From: Motiliproteus sp965230735 | GTDB lineage: Bacteria > Pseudomonadota > Gammaproteobacteria > Pseudomonadales > Balneatricaceae | DNA: 64,000 nucleotides | Assembly (NCBI RefSeq): GCF_965230735.1 | Contig: NZ_OZ246016.1 | Coordinates: 2,418,001 to 2,482,000 of the forward strand | Direction: 5' to 3' | In this document: in pieces, positions 25,356-33,349 of the stretch | Layout: each line of letters opens with the position of its first letter | Position numbering within the stretch: position 1 is the stretch's first letter | The notes under the pieces: model-generated | The model's database searches: none | Told to the model about the DNA's origin: nothing | Seen by the model: the letters and a program-made list of their open reading frames with translations, nothing else | Position numbers and translations under genes: made by a program

Positions 25356-27170
25356 ATGGTGTTGATTACACCTCGCCGGATGCGCGTTAGTGATCCAGAA
25401 TTACAGGAAAGGATGGCCAGAGCAGTGAGCAACAACGACCCGCAATCGCTTGCCGAAGTGATCAATCAAGAGCAGGGGACGCAAGCGGTAAAACGGCAGG
25501 TTGTGGTGATCGCCGAAACACTGTCGCCAGAGCAGACCTGCATCCGTCCGGAGATCGAAGTCTACTGTTTCGGCCAGCCCCGAAATAGCACCCGCCAGCT
25601 GCTCAGTGCGTCACAGCTGGCCGAGCTTTTCCAGCAGGAAGCGCCGCCGTCGATCGTTGGCCACTTCGCCCTGGTGGTCGTCTGGCCACAACAGTCGCGT
25701 TGTCTGATTCTGGCAGACCGCTTTGCTACCCAGCGACTCTATTACTCTGCCGAGGGTGCCAGCCTGGTGGTGTCCGACCGACTCGAAGCCGTCAGACAGC
25801 AGCGCCCTAACAGCACTATCTCCCAGCAGGCGTTGGTTAACTACCTGTTCTTTCATATGATCCCCAGCCCGGAGACGGTCTACACCGGCATCCATTGCCT
25901 GGAGCCGGCGCAGCGGATTGACTGGTTAGCCGGTGAGCTGAGGCGTGATCATCATTGGGCCCCCCGCTTCGATCAGACCGTAGACGTCGATGAGCAACAG
26001 CAGGCCAATAACCTGTTGGGAACGATGCGCGAACTGATGCCCGAGTATTCAGGGCGTGAGGCCAGCGGCTGCTTTCTCAGCGGCGGTTTGGACAGCTCCA
26101 GCGTGGCAGGTCTGGTATCGGAGCAGCGTCCCCACGCCGATGTGTTCTCGATCGGGTTTCCAATCGAGCAGTACAACGAACTGGAATACGCCCGAACCGC
26201 TGTCGACCATTTTGGCCTGACCGGCCACGAGTACGAAATGTCGCCTCAGGATGTGGTGGATGCGCTGCCGCAGGTGATTGCCAGCATGGACCAACCATTC
26301 GGCAACAGCTCGGTGATGCCGGCCTATTTCTGTGCCAGGCTGGCAAAATCCAAGGGGGTCGATTGCCTGATCGCCGGCGACGGTGGCGATGAACTCTTTG
26401 CCGGTAATGAACGTTACTCCAAACAGCTGCAGCTGGACCGGTTGCGGCAGCGGTTGAAACCGTTGATTGGGCTGATGGATCTGACGATCTTGCGGCCGCC
26501 CTGGCCCGAGTCGGTGAAACTGTTCAGCAAGGCGCGCAGCCTGACCCGCCAGCTGAAGATGTCGGTACCGCAAAATCTGGAATACTTTAACTTCCTCAAT
26601 CTGATCGATCGGGGGGAGATCTTCTCCGATGCGCTGTTGCGGGCCACCGACCAGCGCGAGCCGGATCGGCGATGCCAGCAACTTTATGACCAGCTGGACA
26701 AGGGCGATACACTGGATCGAATGCTGTTCATGGACTGGAAACATACCCTGGCCGATAACGACCTGGTCAAGGTCAACAGCATGTGTCGGCTGGCTGGGGT
26801 CGACGTGGCCTATCCCATGCTGGACGACCGACTGGTGGACTTTTCACTGCGGGTTCCGGGGCATCAAAAACTGACCCCGTCCAATCTGCGTCATCTCTAT
26901 AAAATGGCGATGACCGGGTTCCTGCCGGATAAAATCATCAATAAGCCCAAGCACGGTTTCGGGCTGCCGTTCGGGCTCTGGACCGTCGAGCATCAGGGGC
27001 TGCGGAACCTGGCCTACGACGCCATTGCCAGTCTGGATCAACTGGCGTTGTTCCGCCCCGGTTTTATCGATGACGTTAAACGCCTGCACCAGCAGGAGCA
27101 CGCCAAACATTACGGCGAACTGGTTTGGATTCTGATGGTTCTGGCGCTTTGGCTGGACCGAAATCAATAA
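25356..27170 (+). CDS. Asparagine-synthetase-like amide-forming protein lacking the glutaminase cysteine
   Basis: A 604-residue protein related to class-II asparagine synthetases. The synthetase half is intact, with the PP-loop SGGLDSSSVAGLVSEQ near 243 and DCLIAGDGGDELFAGNERY near 350. The N-terminal half keeps the glutaminase fold (VGHFALVVVWPQQ, LILADRFATQRLYY) but the protein does not begin with the catalytic MCGI sequence. Such Cys-less members include beta-lactam synthetase and lasso-peptide cyclases, which use a substrate amine instead of ammonia from glutamine. Start choice is open: ATG at 25356, 25380 or 25413; the last has AGGAAAGG close upstream. An acyl carrier protein gene follows after 20 bases, suggesting that the enzyme acts on a carrier-bound or activated acid (inference). 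Confidence 0.85.
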   Translation: MVLITPRRMRVSDPELQERMARAVSNNDPQSLAEVINQEQGTQAVKRQVVVIAETLSPEQTCIRPEIEVYCFGQPRNSTRQLLSASQLAELFQQEAPPSIVGHFALVVVWPQQSRCLILADRFATQRLYYSAEGASLVVSDRLEAVRQQRPNSTISQQALVNYLFFHMIPSPETVYTGIHCLEPAQRIDWLAGELRRDHHWAPRFDQTVDVDEQQQANNLLGTMRELMPEYSGREASGCFLSGGLDSSSVAGLVSEQRPHADVFSIGFPIEQYNELEYARTAVDHFGLTGHEYEMSPQDVVDALPQVIASMDQPFGNSSVMPAYFCARLAKSKGVDCLIAGDGGDELFAGNERYSKQLQLDRLRQRLKPLIGLMDLTILRPPWPESVKLFSKARSLTRQLKMSVPQNLEYFNFLNLIDRGEIFSDALLRATDQREPDRRCQQLYDQLDKGDTLDRMLFMDWKHTLADNDLVKVNSMCRLAGVDVAYPMLDDRLVDFSLRVPGHQKLTPSNLRHLYKMAMTGFLPDKIINKPKHGFGLPFGLWTVEHQGLRNLAYDAIASLDQLALFRPGFIDDVKRLHQQEHAKHYGELVWILMVLALWLDRNQ

Positions 27171-27190
27171 TTGTTTTGTGAGCATACTTT

Positions 27191-27439
27191 ATGGATTTTC
27201 AGCAAATTACCCAACAACTGCTGCAAGCGGCCACGGCACGTGATGATGTCGGAGAATGGCAGCCGGATACGCCGCTGTTGGGCCATATCGCCGAATTGGA
27301 TTCGATGGCGATCGTGACCTTTTTTACCGCCCTGGAAGACGAGCATGGGGTGTTCGTCGATGATGATGAAGTCAGCGCCGAACTTTTCGAAACCCTCGAA
27401 ACCCTGACCGGTTTTGTCGCCGAGAAGCTTGAGGGCTGA
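27191..27439 (+). CDS. Acyl carrier protein, exosortase A system-associated
   Basis: An 82-residue acidic, helical protein with the phosphopantetheine attachment site at Ser38 in AELDSMAIVTFF. The size and acidic third helix (VDDDEVSAELFETLETL) fit the ACP family. It carries acyl or aminoacyl groups as thioesters in the cytoplasm. It lies between the Cys-less asparagine-synthetase-like gene and the two hydrolase genes, and the XrtA-associated AMP ligase is encoded divergently nearby. That ligase may load it. The downstream hydrolase gene starts one base after its stop. Confidence 0.93.
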   Translation: MDFQQITQQLLQAATARDDVGEWQPDTPLLGHIAELDSMAIVTFFTALEDEHGVFVDDDEVSAELFETLETLTGFVAEKLEG

Positions 27440-27440
27440 G

Positions 27441-28277
27441 GTGTCTGACGGTTTCTTTCTTGCCACCGAGCGCGGTCATCTCTATCTGGCCCGCTTCGGT
27501 GAACTCCAAGGCCGCCATGTGTGGCTTTATCTGCCTCCCTTTGCCGAAGAGATGAATCTGAGCCGTGCTGTCGTGGCGCGACAGGCGCGCGCTTTGGTGG
27601 CTCAGGGCGATGCCGTGGTTTGTTTGGACTACCTGGGTACCGGGGATAGTGAGCTGGAGCTGGATCAGGTTGACCTCAACTGCTGGCTCGACAATATCGA
27701 CGCGGCGGTCGGTTGGCTGCGACAGCAGGGCGTCCTATCGGTGGGGCTCTGGGGGCTTCGATTCGGCGCGTTGATGGCAACCACCTACCTGGATCGGCAA
27801 CGACAACAGCAGGCTGACGTGATCGATCGGTTGCTGCTGTGGAAGCCGGTTCTGGATGCCAAGACCCTGCTAGGGCAGTTTTTCCGCCTGCGTCAGGTCG
27901 CTGACTCGATCAAAGGGTTACCTAAGGTCAATTGGCTGGAGCGGGTCAAGCAGGGCGAAACGGTCGAAGTGGCTGGATACCCGATCGCTCCGGACTGGCT
28001 CAATTCGATCATCGAGATGCGGATGCGTGATCAGGTCGGCAGCCAGATGCCGCAAACGGTCTGGCTTGAAGCAGCATCGGATAAGATCACTCCGGCGGTG
28101 GAGAAGGTGGCGCAATTGTGGCCAGCTCAGTGTTTGACGTTGCAGCATTGTCAGGGCTCGGCGTTCTGGCAGAACCCCGATTGTTACGATAGCCCCGAAC
28201 TTATTCTTGATACGGTGCAGGCCTGGCATTCGGGCGTCGTTCCAGTTCATGCCAAGGAGACAATGGATGTTCAATGA
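27441..28277 (+). CDS. Alpha/beta hydrolase 2, exosortase A system-associated (TIGR03101 type)
   Basis: A 278-residue alpha/beta-hydrolase-fold protein. The GTG at 27441 is preferred: it lies one base after the ACP stop and has GAGGG six bases upstream. Conserved segments are WLYLPPFAEEMNLSR, VCLDYLGTGDSELE and GLWGLRFGALMA. The last is the nucleophile elbow, and the usual serine position holds arginine (G-L-R-F-G), as I recall for this subgroup. The protein may therefore be a non-hydrolytic or differently acting member. The following hydrolase gene starts inside its last codons (11-base overlap). Confidence 0.9.
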   Translation: MSDGFFLATERGHLYLARFGELQGRHVWLYLPPFAEEMNLSRAVVARQARALVAQGDAVVCLDYLGTGDSELELDQVDLNCWLDNIDAAVGWLRQQGVLSVGLWGLRFGALMATTYLDRQRQQQADVIDRLLLWKPVLDAKTLLGQFFRLRQVADSIKGLPKVNWLERVKQGETVEVAGYPIAPDWLNSIIEMRMRDQVGSQMPQTVWLEAASDKITPAVEKVAQLWPAQCLTLQHCQGSAFWQNPDCYDSPELILDTVQAWHSGVVPVHAKETMDVQ

Positions 28278-29097
28278 GCGGGCAGTGCGGTTTGAGTCGT
28301 CGGGGCGCCAGCTCAGCGGTGTTCTTCATGGGGCTGACTCGGCTTCGATCGGTGTGCTGATCGTGGTGGGTGGTCCCCAGTACCGGGTCGGCAGTCATCG
28401 CCAGTTTGTCCACCTTGCCCGGGACCTGGCGGGCAGGGATATTCCGGTTATGCGCTTTGATGTGACCGGGATGGGGGATAGCGAAGGGGACAAAAAAACC
28501 TTCGATCAGCTGGATGATGATATCGCCGCCGCGTTGGATTGTTTCTGTGCTGAAGCCGGCCTGGAACGGGTCGTTCTTTGGGGCCTTTGTGACGGTGCCT
28601 CGGCGGCGCTGATCTATGGGCCGCAGGATAAGCGCGTCAGCGGTCTGATACTGACGAACCCCTGGCTTGAGAATACCCAGGCCAAAGCCAAGACAGACCT
28701 GCTGGACTACTACCTGCGGCGTTTATTCAGCCGGGGTTTCTGGAGCAAACTGCTCAGCGGCAAGGTGAAACTGGCCGACAGCGCCAAAGATTTGGGCGGG
28801 ACCGTCAAGGCTGCGGTGGAAACCGAACAACCCTCGGTTTGCGGCGAACAGTATCAGCAACGGATGTTGGATGCCTACCAGCGCTTACCGGTGCCGGTAT
28901 GCTGGATACTAAGCGGTGAAGACCTGACAGCCGGCGAGTTCGAGCGGCAGCTACAAGGTGACAAGCAGTGGCGCAAGGTGGCTCGCCGTCGTGACGATCG
29001 GATTGAACGGTTGGCCGAGGCAGATCATACCTTTTCCACCCGCAGCTGGAAGCTGCAGGTAGGGCGACTCAGCGCCGACTTTGTTGGCGGTCTTTGA
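28267..29097 (+). CDS. Alpha/beta hydrolase 1, exosortase A system-associated (TIGR03100 type)
   Basis: A 276-residue alpha/beta-hydrolase-fold protein. The ATG at 28267 is chosen for the AAGGAGA site six bases upstream; a longer frame to 28207 lies within the preceding gene. Key segments are VLIVVGGPQYRVGSHRQFVHLA, MRFDVTGMGDSEG and VLWGLCDGASAAL. In the nucleophile elbow cysteine replaces serine (G-L-C-D-G), as in dienelactone hydrolases. Conserved acidic and histidine residues late in the protein (EADHTF) complete a possible triad. The substrate is unknown; a thioester on the ACP is one possibility. It closes the plus-strand XrtA operon. Confidence 0.9.
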   Translation: MFNERAVRFESSGRQLSGVLHGADSASIGVLIVVGGPQYRVGSHRQFVHLARDLAGRDIPVMRFDVTGMGDSEGDKKTFDQLDDDIAAALDCFCAEAGLERVVLWGLCDGASAALIYGPQDKRVSGLILTNPWLENTQAKAKTDLLDYYLRRLFSRGFWSKLLSGKVKLADSAKDLGGTVKAAVETEQPSVCGEQYQQRMLDAYQRLPVPVCWILSGEDLTAGEFERQLQGDKQWRKVARRRDDRIERLAEADHTFSTRSWKLQVGRLSADFVGGL

Positions 29098-29100
29098 GTA

Positions 29101-29127
29101 GCTGCGACGGCGTCTAAGCCATCGCAG
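29101..29127. terminator. Hairpin between convergent genes
   Basis: The arms GCTGCGACGGC and GCCATCGCAGC pair over eleven bases with one mismatch, between the ends of the hydrolase gene and the convergent isomerase gene. There is no strong T-run, so it may act with Rho or as an mRNA-end structure for both directions. Confidence 0.5.
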
Positions 29128-29133
29128 CCGGTT

Positions 29134-30087
29134 CTAGAGATTGCAATCGAACAGTTGCGCGATTCCGCAGATTTTGCCTTGTTTTTCAACGAGCAAGGCG
29201 GTGATGTTGTTGTCGTTCATCAGCTCGACCGCCTGCTGTACTTTGGCATCGGCATCGATTCGTTTCGGGTTGGCCGACATGATCTCTTCGGCGCGCAGCT
29301 CCAGAAAACGTTGCGGATAGTGCTGCATGGCACGACGAATATCACCATCGGAAATCACCCCTTCGACCTGGCTCGGTCCGCCGACGATCACCAGTCCTAC
29401 ATGACCCTGAGTAATGGCAGAGATGATCTGTTCCATGGTGTCGGTGCGTTGAACCAGAGGAAGCGGTTCCTGGCGTACCACCTGTTCAACCCGGGTCAGT
29501 AGCTTTTTACCCAGGCTGCCGCCGGGGTGGAAGCGGGCAAACTGTTCGGGGCGGAAGTCATGGCTATCCATCAGCGCCACGGCCAGCGCATCACCCATGG
29601 CGAGAGTCGCCGTGGTGGAACTGGTTGGAGCCAGGTTCAACGGGCAGGCCTCCTCCGTAACCGAGACATCCAGATGCACCGTGGCGTTCTGCGCCAGTGT
29701 CGAATCGGGAGCCCCGGTAATGGCGATGATCTGGTTGCCATTGTCCAGCAGGAAGGGCAGTAGTTGGATGACCTCTTCGGTTTCTCCCGAGTAGGAGATC
29801 GCGATGAATATATCGGAGGGTGAAACCCGTCCCAGATCACCGTGAATGGCTTCGCCGGGGTGCATGAAAAAACTGGCGGTCCCGGTGCTGGATAAGGTGG
29901 CTGAGATCTTCTGACCGATCAGGCCGGATTTCCCCATCCCGCAGACGACAGTCTTGCCTTCGGTCTGGCTGATCAGTTCGACCGCCTGGTCAAAGTCTCC
30001 GTCGAGTTTGTCGCTGAGTTGGGCCACAGCACGGCTTTCAAGTTCAAAGACACGCCGGGCGGCGGCAACATAGTGAGAGTTCGTCAT
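29134..30087 (-). CDS. KpsF/GutQ-type D-arabinose-5-phosphate isomerase
   Basis: A 317-residue cytoplasmic enzyme. The SIS domain is at about 30-170 (VVCGMGKSGLIGQKI, SSTGTASFFMHPGEAIHGDLG, AISYSGETEEV). Two CBS domains are at about 200-317 (GVISDGDIRRAM, ITALLVEKQGKICGI). It interconverts ribulose-5-phosphate and arabinose-5-phosphate, the first step towards Kdo. A copy inside a polysaccharide locus usually supplies Kdo for that polymer, and a Kdo-transferase-like gene lies at 32046. It overlaps the aminotransferase gene upstream by four bases (ATGA), so the two are translationally coupled. Confidence 0.92.
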   Translation of the reverse strand: MTNSHYVAAARRVFELESRAVAQLSDKLDGDFDQAVELISQTEGKTVVCGMGKSGLIGQKISATLSSTGTASFFMHPGEAIHGDLGRVSPSDIFIAISYSGETEEVIQLLPFLLDNGNQIIAITGAPDSTLAQNATVHLDVSVTEEACPLNLAPTSSTTATLAMGDALAVALMDSHDFRPEQFARFHPGGSLGKKLLTRVEQVVRQEPLPLVQRTDTMEQIISAITQGHVGLVIVGGPSQVEGVISDGDIRRAMQHYPQRFLELRAEEIMSANPKRIDADAKVQQAVELMNDNNITALLVEKQGKICGIAQLFDCNL

Positions 30088-31271
30088 GGGCTCACCGTAC
30101 GAGAAACGGTCTGGATTATCCAGTCCAACTCTTCAGGGGTCAGGCTCTGGTGGCAGGGCAGTTGAATCAACCGCAGCCGGTAATCGGCACTGATCGGGCA
30201 TTCGGAATCGATTAGTTCTTCCCATCGCCAGATCGGTACGCCGAGCATTTTGAGTGCAGGGAAGTGCTGCTGGGGATCGTCCAACAACAGCGGGAATATA
30301 TAGGGCACCACCTTGTCGGGCAGTGTCGCGTGCAGGGGCTTTACGCCGGCCAGACCATCGAATGCATCCAGATAGGTTTGGTAGTTGCGTCGGCGCTGAT
30401 CGACAATGGACTGCATATCGCTGTGGCGGGTCAGGAACCGAGTGCAGGCGGTGGCGTCCTTGCCGATTTGGGTCGGCGTAAACCACTGCATTGAGTCCTG
30501 GGTTAGATGACGGGTACTGTCGGTATGGGTTGCTATGCCCGCCGGAACCTCGGCCTGAGGGTGCTCCCCCTGGCGGTTCAGTAGTCGCCCGAGGGCACCG
30601 AGGCGGCGATAGCCCGCGGCCAGTTCCAGCGTGTGGAGCAAGCTTTTCAGTTGGGCTGAGAAACTTGGCGCGCTACGCCGGACGCTTTTGAGATCATAAT
30701 CAGGGTTGTTGCACGCCAGCACGCCGCCTTCGACACCGGGAAAGAATTTGACCGTACTGGTGATGCTGAAATCACCCAGACACCCCAGACCTTCGCTGTG
30801 CGCTTGCTGGAAGAATGCGTGGGCGCAGTCTTCTATCAGGCCGATCTGATGCTGGTGGCAAAACTGTTTGAGTGGTGCCAGCTGTTGCGGGAAACCGAAG
30901 AAGTGTGGCAGAAGCAAAGCCTTGGTATTGGGCTTGATCAGGCTTTGCAGTTGCTCTGGCTCTATCTCCAGGGATGGCGTCAGGGGGAAAAACCTGGGTG
31001 TGGCGCCCAGATAGATAACCGGTTCCACCATCGATCCGCAGTGGTACGCCGGAATCAGGACTTCAGTATCGCGGGTTACGCCGAGATGTTGCAGCGCGTA
31101 ATACAGTGCCACCCGGCCGCTGGGCAGGAACAGCACGTCGCTATCGAGAAATCGGCTGAAATGTGCCGGCTGCTTGCTGGCCCGTAGTAGTCCTTGGTCG
31201 AACATCGGTAGCATCGGTGCTCGAGGTTTAGGATAGTATTGGGCTGATTCTGGGAGCTGAAATATTTGCAT
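30084..31271 (-). CDS. DegT/DnrJ/EryC1/StrS-family aminotransferase
   Basis: A 395-residue PLP enzyme of the sugar aminotransferase family. Seen are LPSGRVALYYALQHL near the N-terminus, VLIPAYHCGSMVEPV, LIEDCAHAFFQ, and the PLP lysine in SITSTVKFFPGVEGG. Family members transfer an amino group to a keto-sugar nucleotide, though some act on non-sugar substrates. No partner dehydratase was found in the window, so the substrate cannot be assigned. The coupled isomerase gene follows. On the other side, the divergent TPR-protein gene starts 111 bases away. Confidence 0.88.
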   Translation of the reverse strand: MQIFQLPESAQYYPKPRAPMLPMFDQGLLRASKQPAHFSRFLDSDVLFLPSGRVALYYALQHLGVTRDTEVLIPAYHCGSMVEPVIYLGATPRFFPLTPSLEIEPEQLQSLIKPNTKALLLPHFFGFPQQLAPLKQFCHQHQIGLIEDCAHAFFQQAHSEGLGCLGDFSITSTVKFFPGVEGGVLACNNPDYDLKSVRRSAPSFSAQLKSLLHTLELAAGYRRLGALGRLLNRQGEHPQAEVPAGIATHTDSTRHLTQDSMQWFTPTQIGKDATACTRFLTRHSDMQSIVDQRRRNYQTYLDAFDGLAGVKPLHATLPDKVVPYIFPLLLDDPQQHFPALKMLGVPIWRWEELIDSECPISADYRLRLIQLPCHQSLTPEELDWIIQTVSRTVSP

Positions 31272-31382
31272 CTTGATGTATTGTTAGCCTTCCGGTTGGC
31301 AATGGTATGCAGTCGCTGCTTAAATAATACACGGTGTCCAATTTTGGTAGCGGCACCAATCGTTAATGCTGAAGGATATAGG

Positions 31383-32024
31383 ATGTCACTGAGACAGTTG
31401 CTGTTTTTTTTACTTGTGGGCCCAGTGACGCAGCTTCAGGCCGGAACGGCTGATCCCAACGATTGTAATGTGACCGACTTCCCCAAGATCGGTTATTACG
31501 ATTATCGCGATAATTCCCGTCGAGCACTGGAGCGGCGCAAGCTGGTCGAAGGTGCGCATTTTACCCGGGGGGTGCAGCGGGGGCTCTACGGCAATACCGG
31601 CAAACTCATTGATGATGTTAATTACGTGTTGCGCCACATCCCCAATCATCCTCAGGCGCTACTGTTGATGTACGAGATTCAGACTCGACCGGGATTCCGC
31701 AGGAATAAACAGGGGCGGACCGATTATTACTACGACAGCGTAAGCTGCTATTTCAAGCGGGCAATGTTCATTGCCCCGGACGATCCCGCGGTCTACCTGA
31801 CCCGGGCTGTTATTGCACACCGCGATAATAATTTCAAAGATGCTGAAGCTGACTATCTGAAAGCGCTGGAATTAAACGAAAAGCATGCCGAGGCTCACTA
31901 CAACCTCGGATTGTTGTATTTCAGTCAGAAAAAGTACGCTCAATCCCGCCAGCATGCCGATAAAGCTTACGATCTTGGCTATCCCCTGCAGGGTTTAAAA
32001 CGTAAACTTGCCGCCGTCAAATAA
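31383..32024 (+). CDS. Exported TPR-repeat protein
   Basis: A 213-residue protein starting at the ATG at 31383, where AAGGAT lies upstream and a signal peptide (LRQLLFFLLVGPVTQLQAG) follows. The open frame to 31266 has no signal-like start. The C-terminal half carries TPR motifs: VYLTRAVIAHRDNNFKDAEADY and AEAHYNLGLLYFSQKKYAQSR, split here as two units. TPR proteins are common in exosortase A and EPS loci, where they may scaffold assembly at the periplasmic side. It is the first gene of the plus-strand EPS run, 21 bases before the Kdo-transferase-like gene. Confidence 0.8.
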   Translation: MSLRQLLFFLLVGPVTQLQAGTADPNDCNVTDFPKIGYYDYRDNSRRALERRKLVEGAHFTRGVQRGLYGNTGKLIDDVNYVLRHIPNHPQALLLMYEIQTRPGFRRNKQGRTDYYYDSVSCYFKRAMFIAPDDPAVYLTRAVIAHRDNNFKDAEADYLKALELNEKHAEAHYNLGLLYFSQKKYAQSRQHADKAYDLGYPLQGLKRKLAAVK

Positions 32025-32045
32025 ACTGCAGGGCTTGTATCAAAC

Positions 32046-33341
32046 ATGGATGGACAACATCAAAGGCCTTCTTTGACGCTACTTGAGCCGGCACGCTGGC
32101 ATCTGTTTGGCGGCCTGGATCGACTGGCCGATCTGCGAGATCCGCGTGGCGAAACGCTAAAGATCTGGCATCCGCAACAGGGGGCCCCCGAAGGGCCCTA
32201 TATCTGGGTTTACTGCTCCACCATCGGCGAAGTCAATGCCTGTAAAGCGTTCCTCCAACAGGCCGCCGAACAGGGGCCGTTGGTTCTGCTGACCGATCGA
32301 CACTGCTATCGGGATAGTTATTGGCGCCACTTTCCCAATGCGGTGGTCGTCGAACTGTCCGGTAGCCCGGCCGATGGTGCCCGACTGGCTCGTGAACTGC
32401 CGCCGCAACATTTTATTGTCTGTGAGATTCCGGCGCAGCCGGTCGAGGCTCCCTGTCGATTGTCATACGGGGTGCTGCGGGCGGCCAAGCAGGCTGGTGC
32501 GCAGTGCAGCCTGATCAACGCCTGGCTTTACGGTTATCAAGCCTCCTGCCGAATCGATGCGGTCGAGCAACGCCTGCTCGGACAAGCCTTTATCCAAAGC
32601 TTTGATGTGATCAGCACCCAGACAGAATCAGTCAGGAAGCGGTTGATCGAGTTGGGCGCCGACCCCGCTTGTGTGCAGGTGTTCGGGAACCTGAAATTTG
32701 ATGCCTTGGAGGATACTTCCACCCATCTGCTGGATCAGCGTAGTCGGCAGGTCATCGAGCAACTCGAATTTGCCGGTCGGGAGATGGTGGTTGCCGGCTG
32801 TCTGACCGGCGATTGGGAGTTTGAGCTGGTACTGGAAGCTTTTGCCAAGGCTTATGCAGAAAATCCGTCACTTTACCTGATTCTGGCCCCACGCCATCCT
32901 GAATATGAGGAGCCGATGCGCCATCTATGGCGTTTGCTGGACAACAGTGGACTGAGTTACTGCGTTAAGTCCCGTCTGGATAAGGATGAATCGGCCGAGC
33001 CCCATGCGTTGATGCTCTTGGATACGTTTGGCGAGCTGAAGAGTTTTTACAGTCGCTGTAGTGTTGGTTATGTTGGCATCAACCACAATGTGCTGGAACC
33101 ATTGAGCTTTGGTCGAACCGTGCTGGTGTCTCCGGGCTGGGAAGCAACCTATCCGAGTTATCCGGTCTATTTGACCACCCGTGATCTGGAGTTGATCGTC
33201 GAGGTCGCGGATGCCAAGGCGTTGACTCGGGAGATGCTCAAGTCGAATCAGCATCGCCATGCGGATGAGATCAAACAGTTGCTGGCTGAGCAGTGCGGTG
33301 CGGCGGCGAAAAACATGCGGGCGGTATTCGGTCGCGAATAG
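32046..33341 (+). CDS. WaaA/KdtA-like Kdo transferase family protein
   Basis: A 431-residue GT-B glycosyltransferase-like protein. It keeps hallmark WaaA sequences: the N-terminal catalytic glutamate (Glu62) in WVYCSTIGEVNA, QVFGNLKFDALE, LILAPRHPE, and NHNVLEPLSFG matching the GGHNxLEP motif. The usual GSTHEGEE motif is replaced by AGCLTGDWEFE. There is no N-terminal membrane helix as in standard WaaA. It may transfer Kdo, or another ulosonic acid, from a CMP-sugar onto the exopolysaccharide or its lipid. The arabinose-5-phosphate isomerase gene nearby supports Kdo. It is not likely to be the housekeeping lipid A Kdo transferase, because of the motif changes and the EPS context. Confidence 0.78.
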   Translation: MDGQHQRPSLTLLEPARWHLFGGLDRLADLRDPRGETLKIWHPQQGAPEGPYIWVYCSTIGEVNACKAFLQQAAEQGPLVLLTDRHCYRDSYWRHFPNAVVVELSGSPADGARLARELPPQHFIVCEIPAQPVEAPCRLSYGVLRAAKQAGAQCSLINAWLYGYQASCRIDAVEQRLLGQAFIQSFDVISTQTESVRKRLIELGADPACVQVFGNLKFDALEDTSTHLLDQRSRQVIEQLEFAGREMVVAGCLTGDWEFELVLEAFAKAYAENPSLYLILAPRHPEYEEPMRHLWRLLDNSGLSYCVKSRLDKDESAEPHALMLLDTFGELKSFYSRCSVGYVGINHNVLEPLSFGRTVLVSPGWEATYPSYPVYLTTRDLELIVEVADAKALTREMLKSNQHRHADEIKQLLAEQCGAAAKNMRAVFGRE

Positions 33342-33349
33342 GGATATAG

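Noticed and set aside
31297..31310. TGGC...TGC motif resembling a sigma-54 promoter before the TPR gene
   Set aside because: The spacing between the GG and GC elements is nine bases rather than ten.
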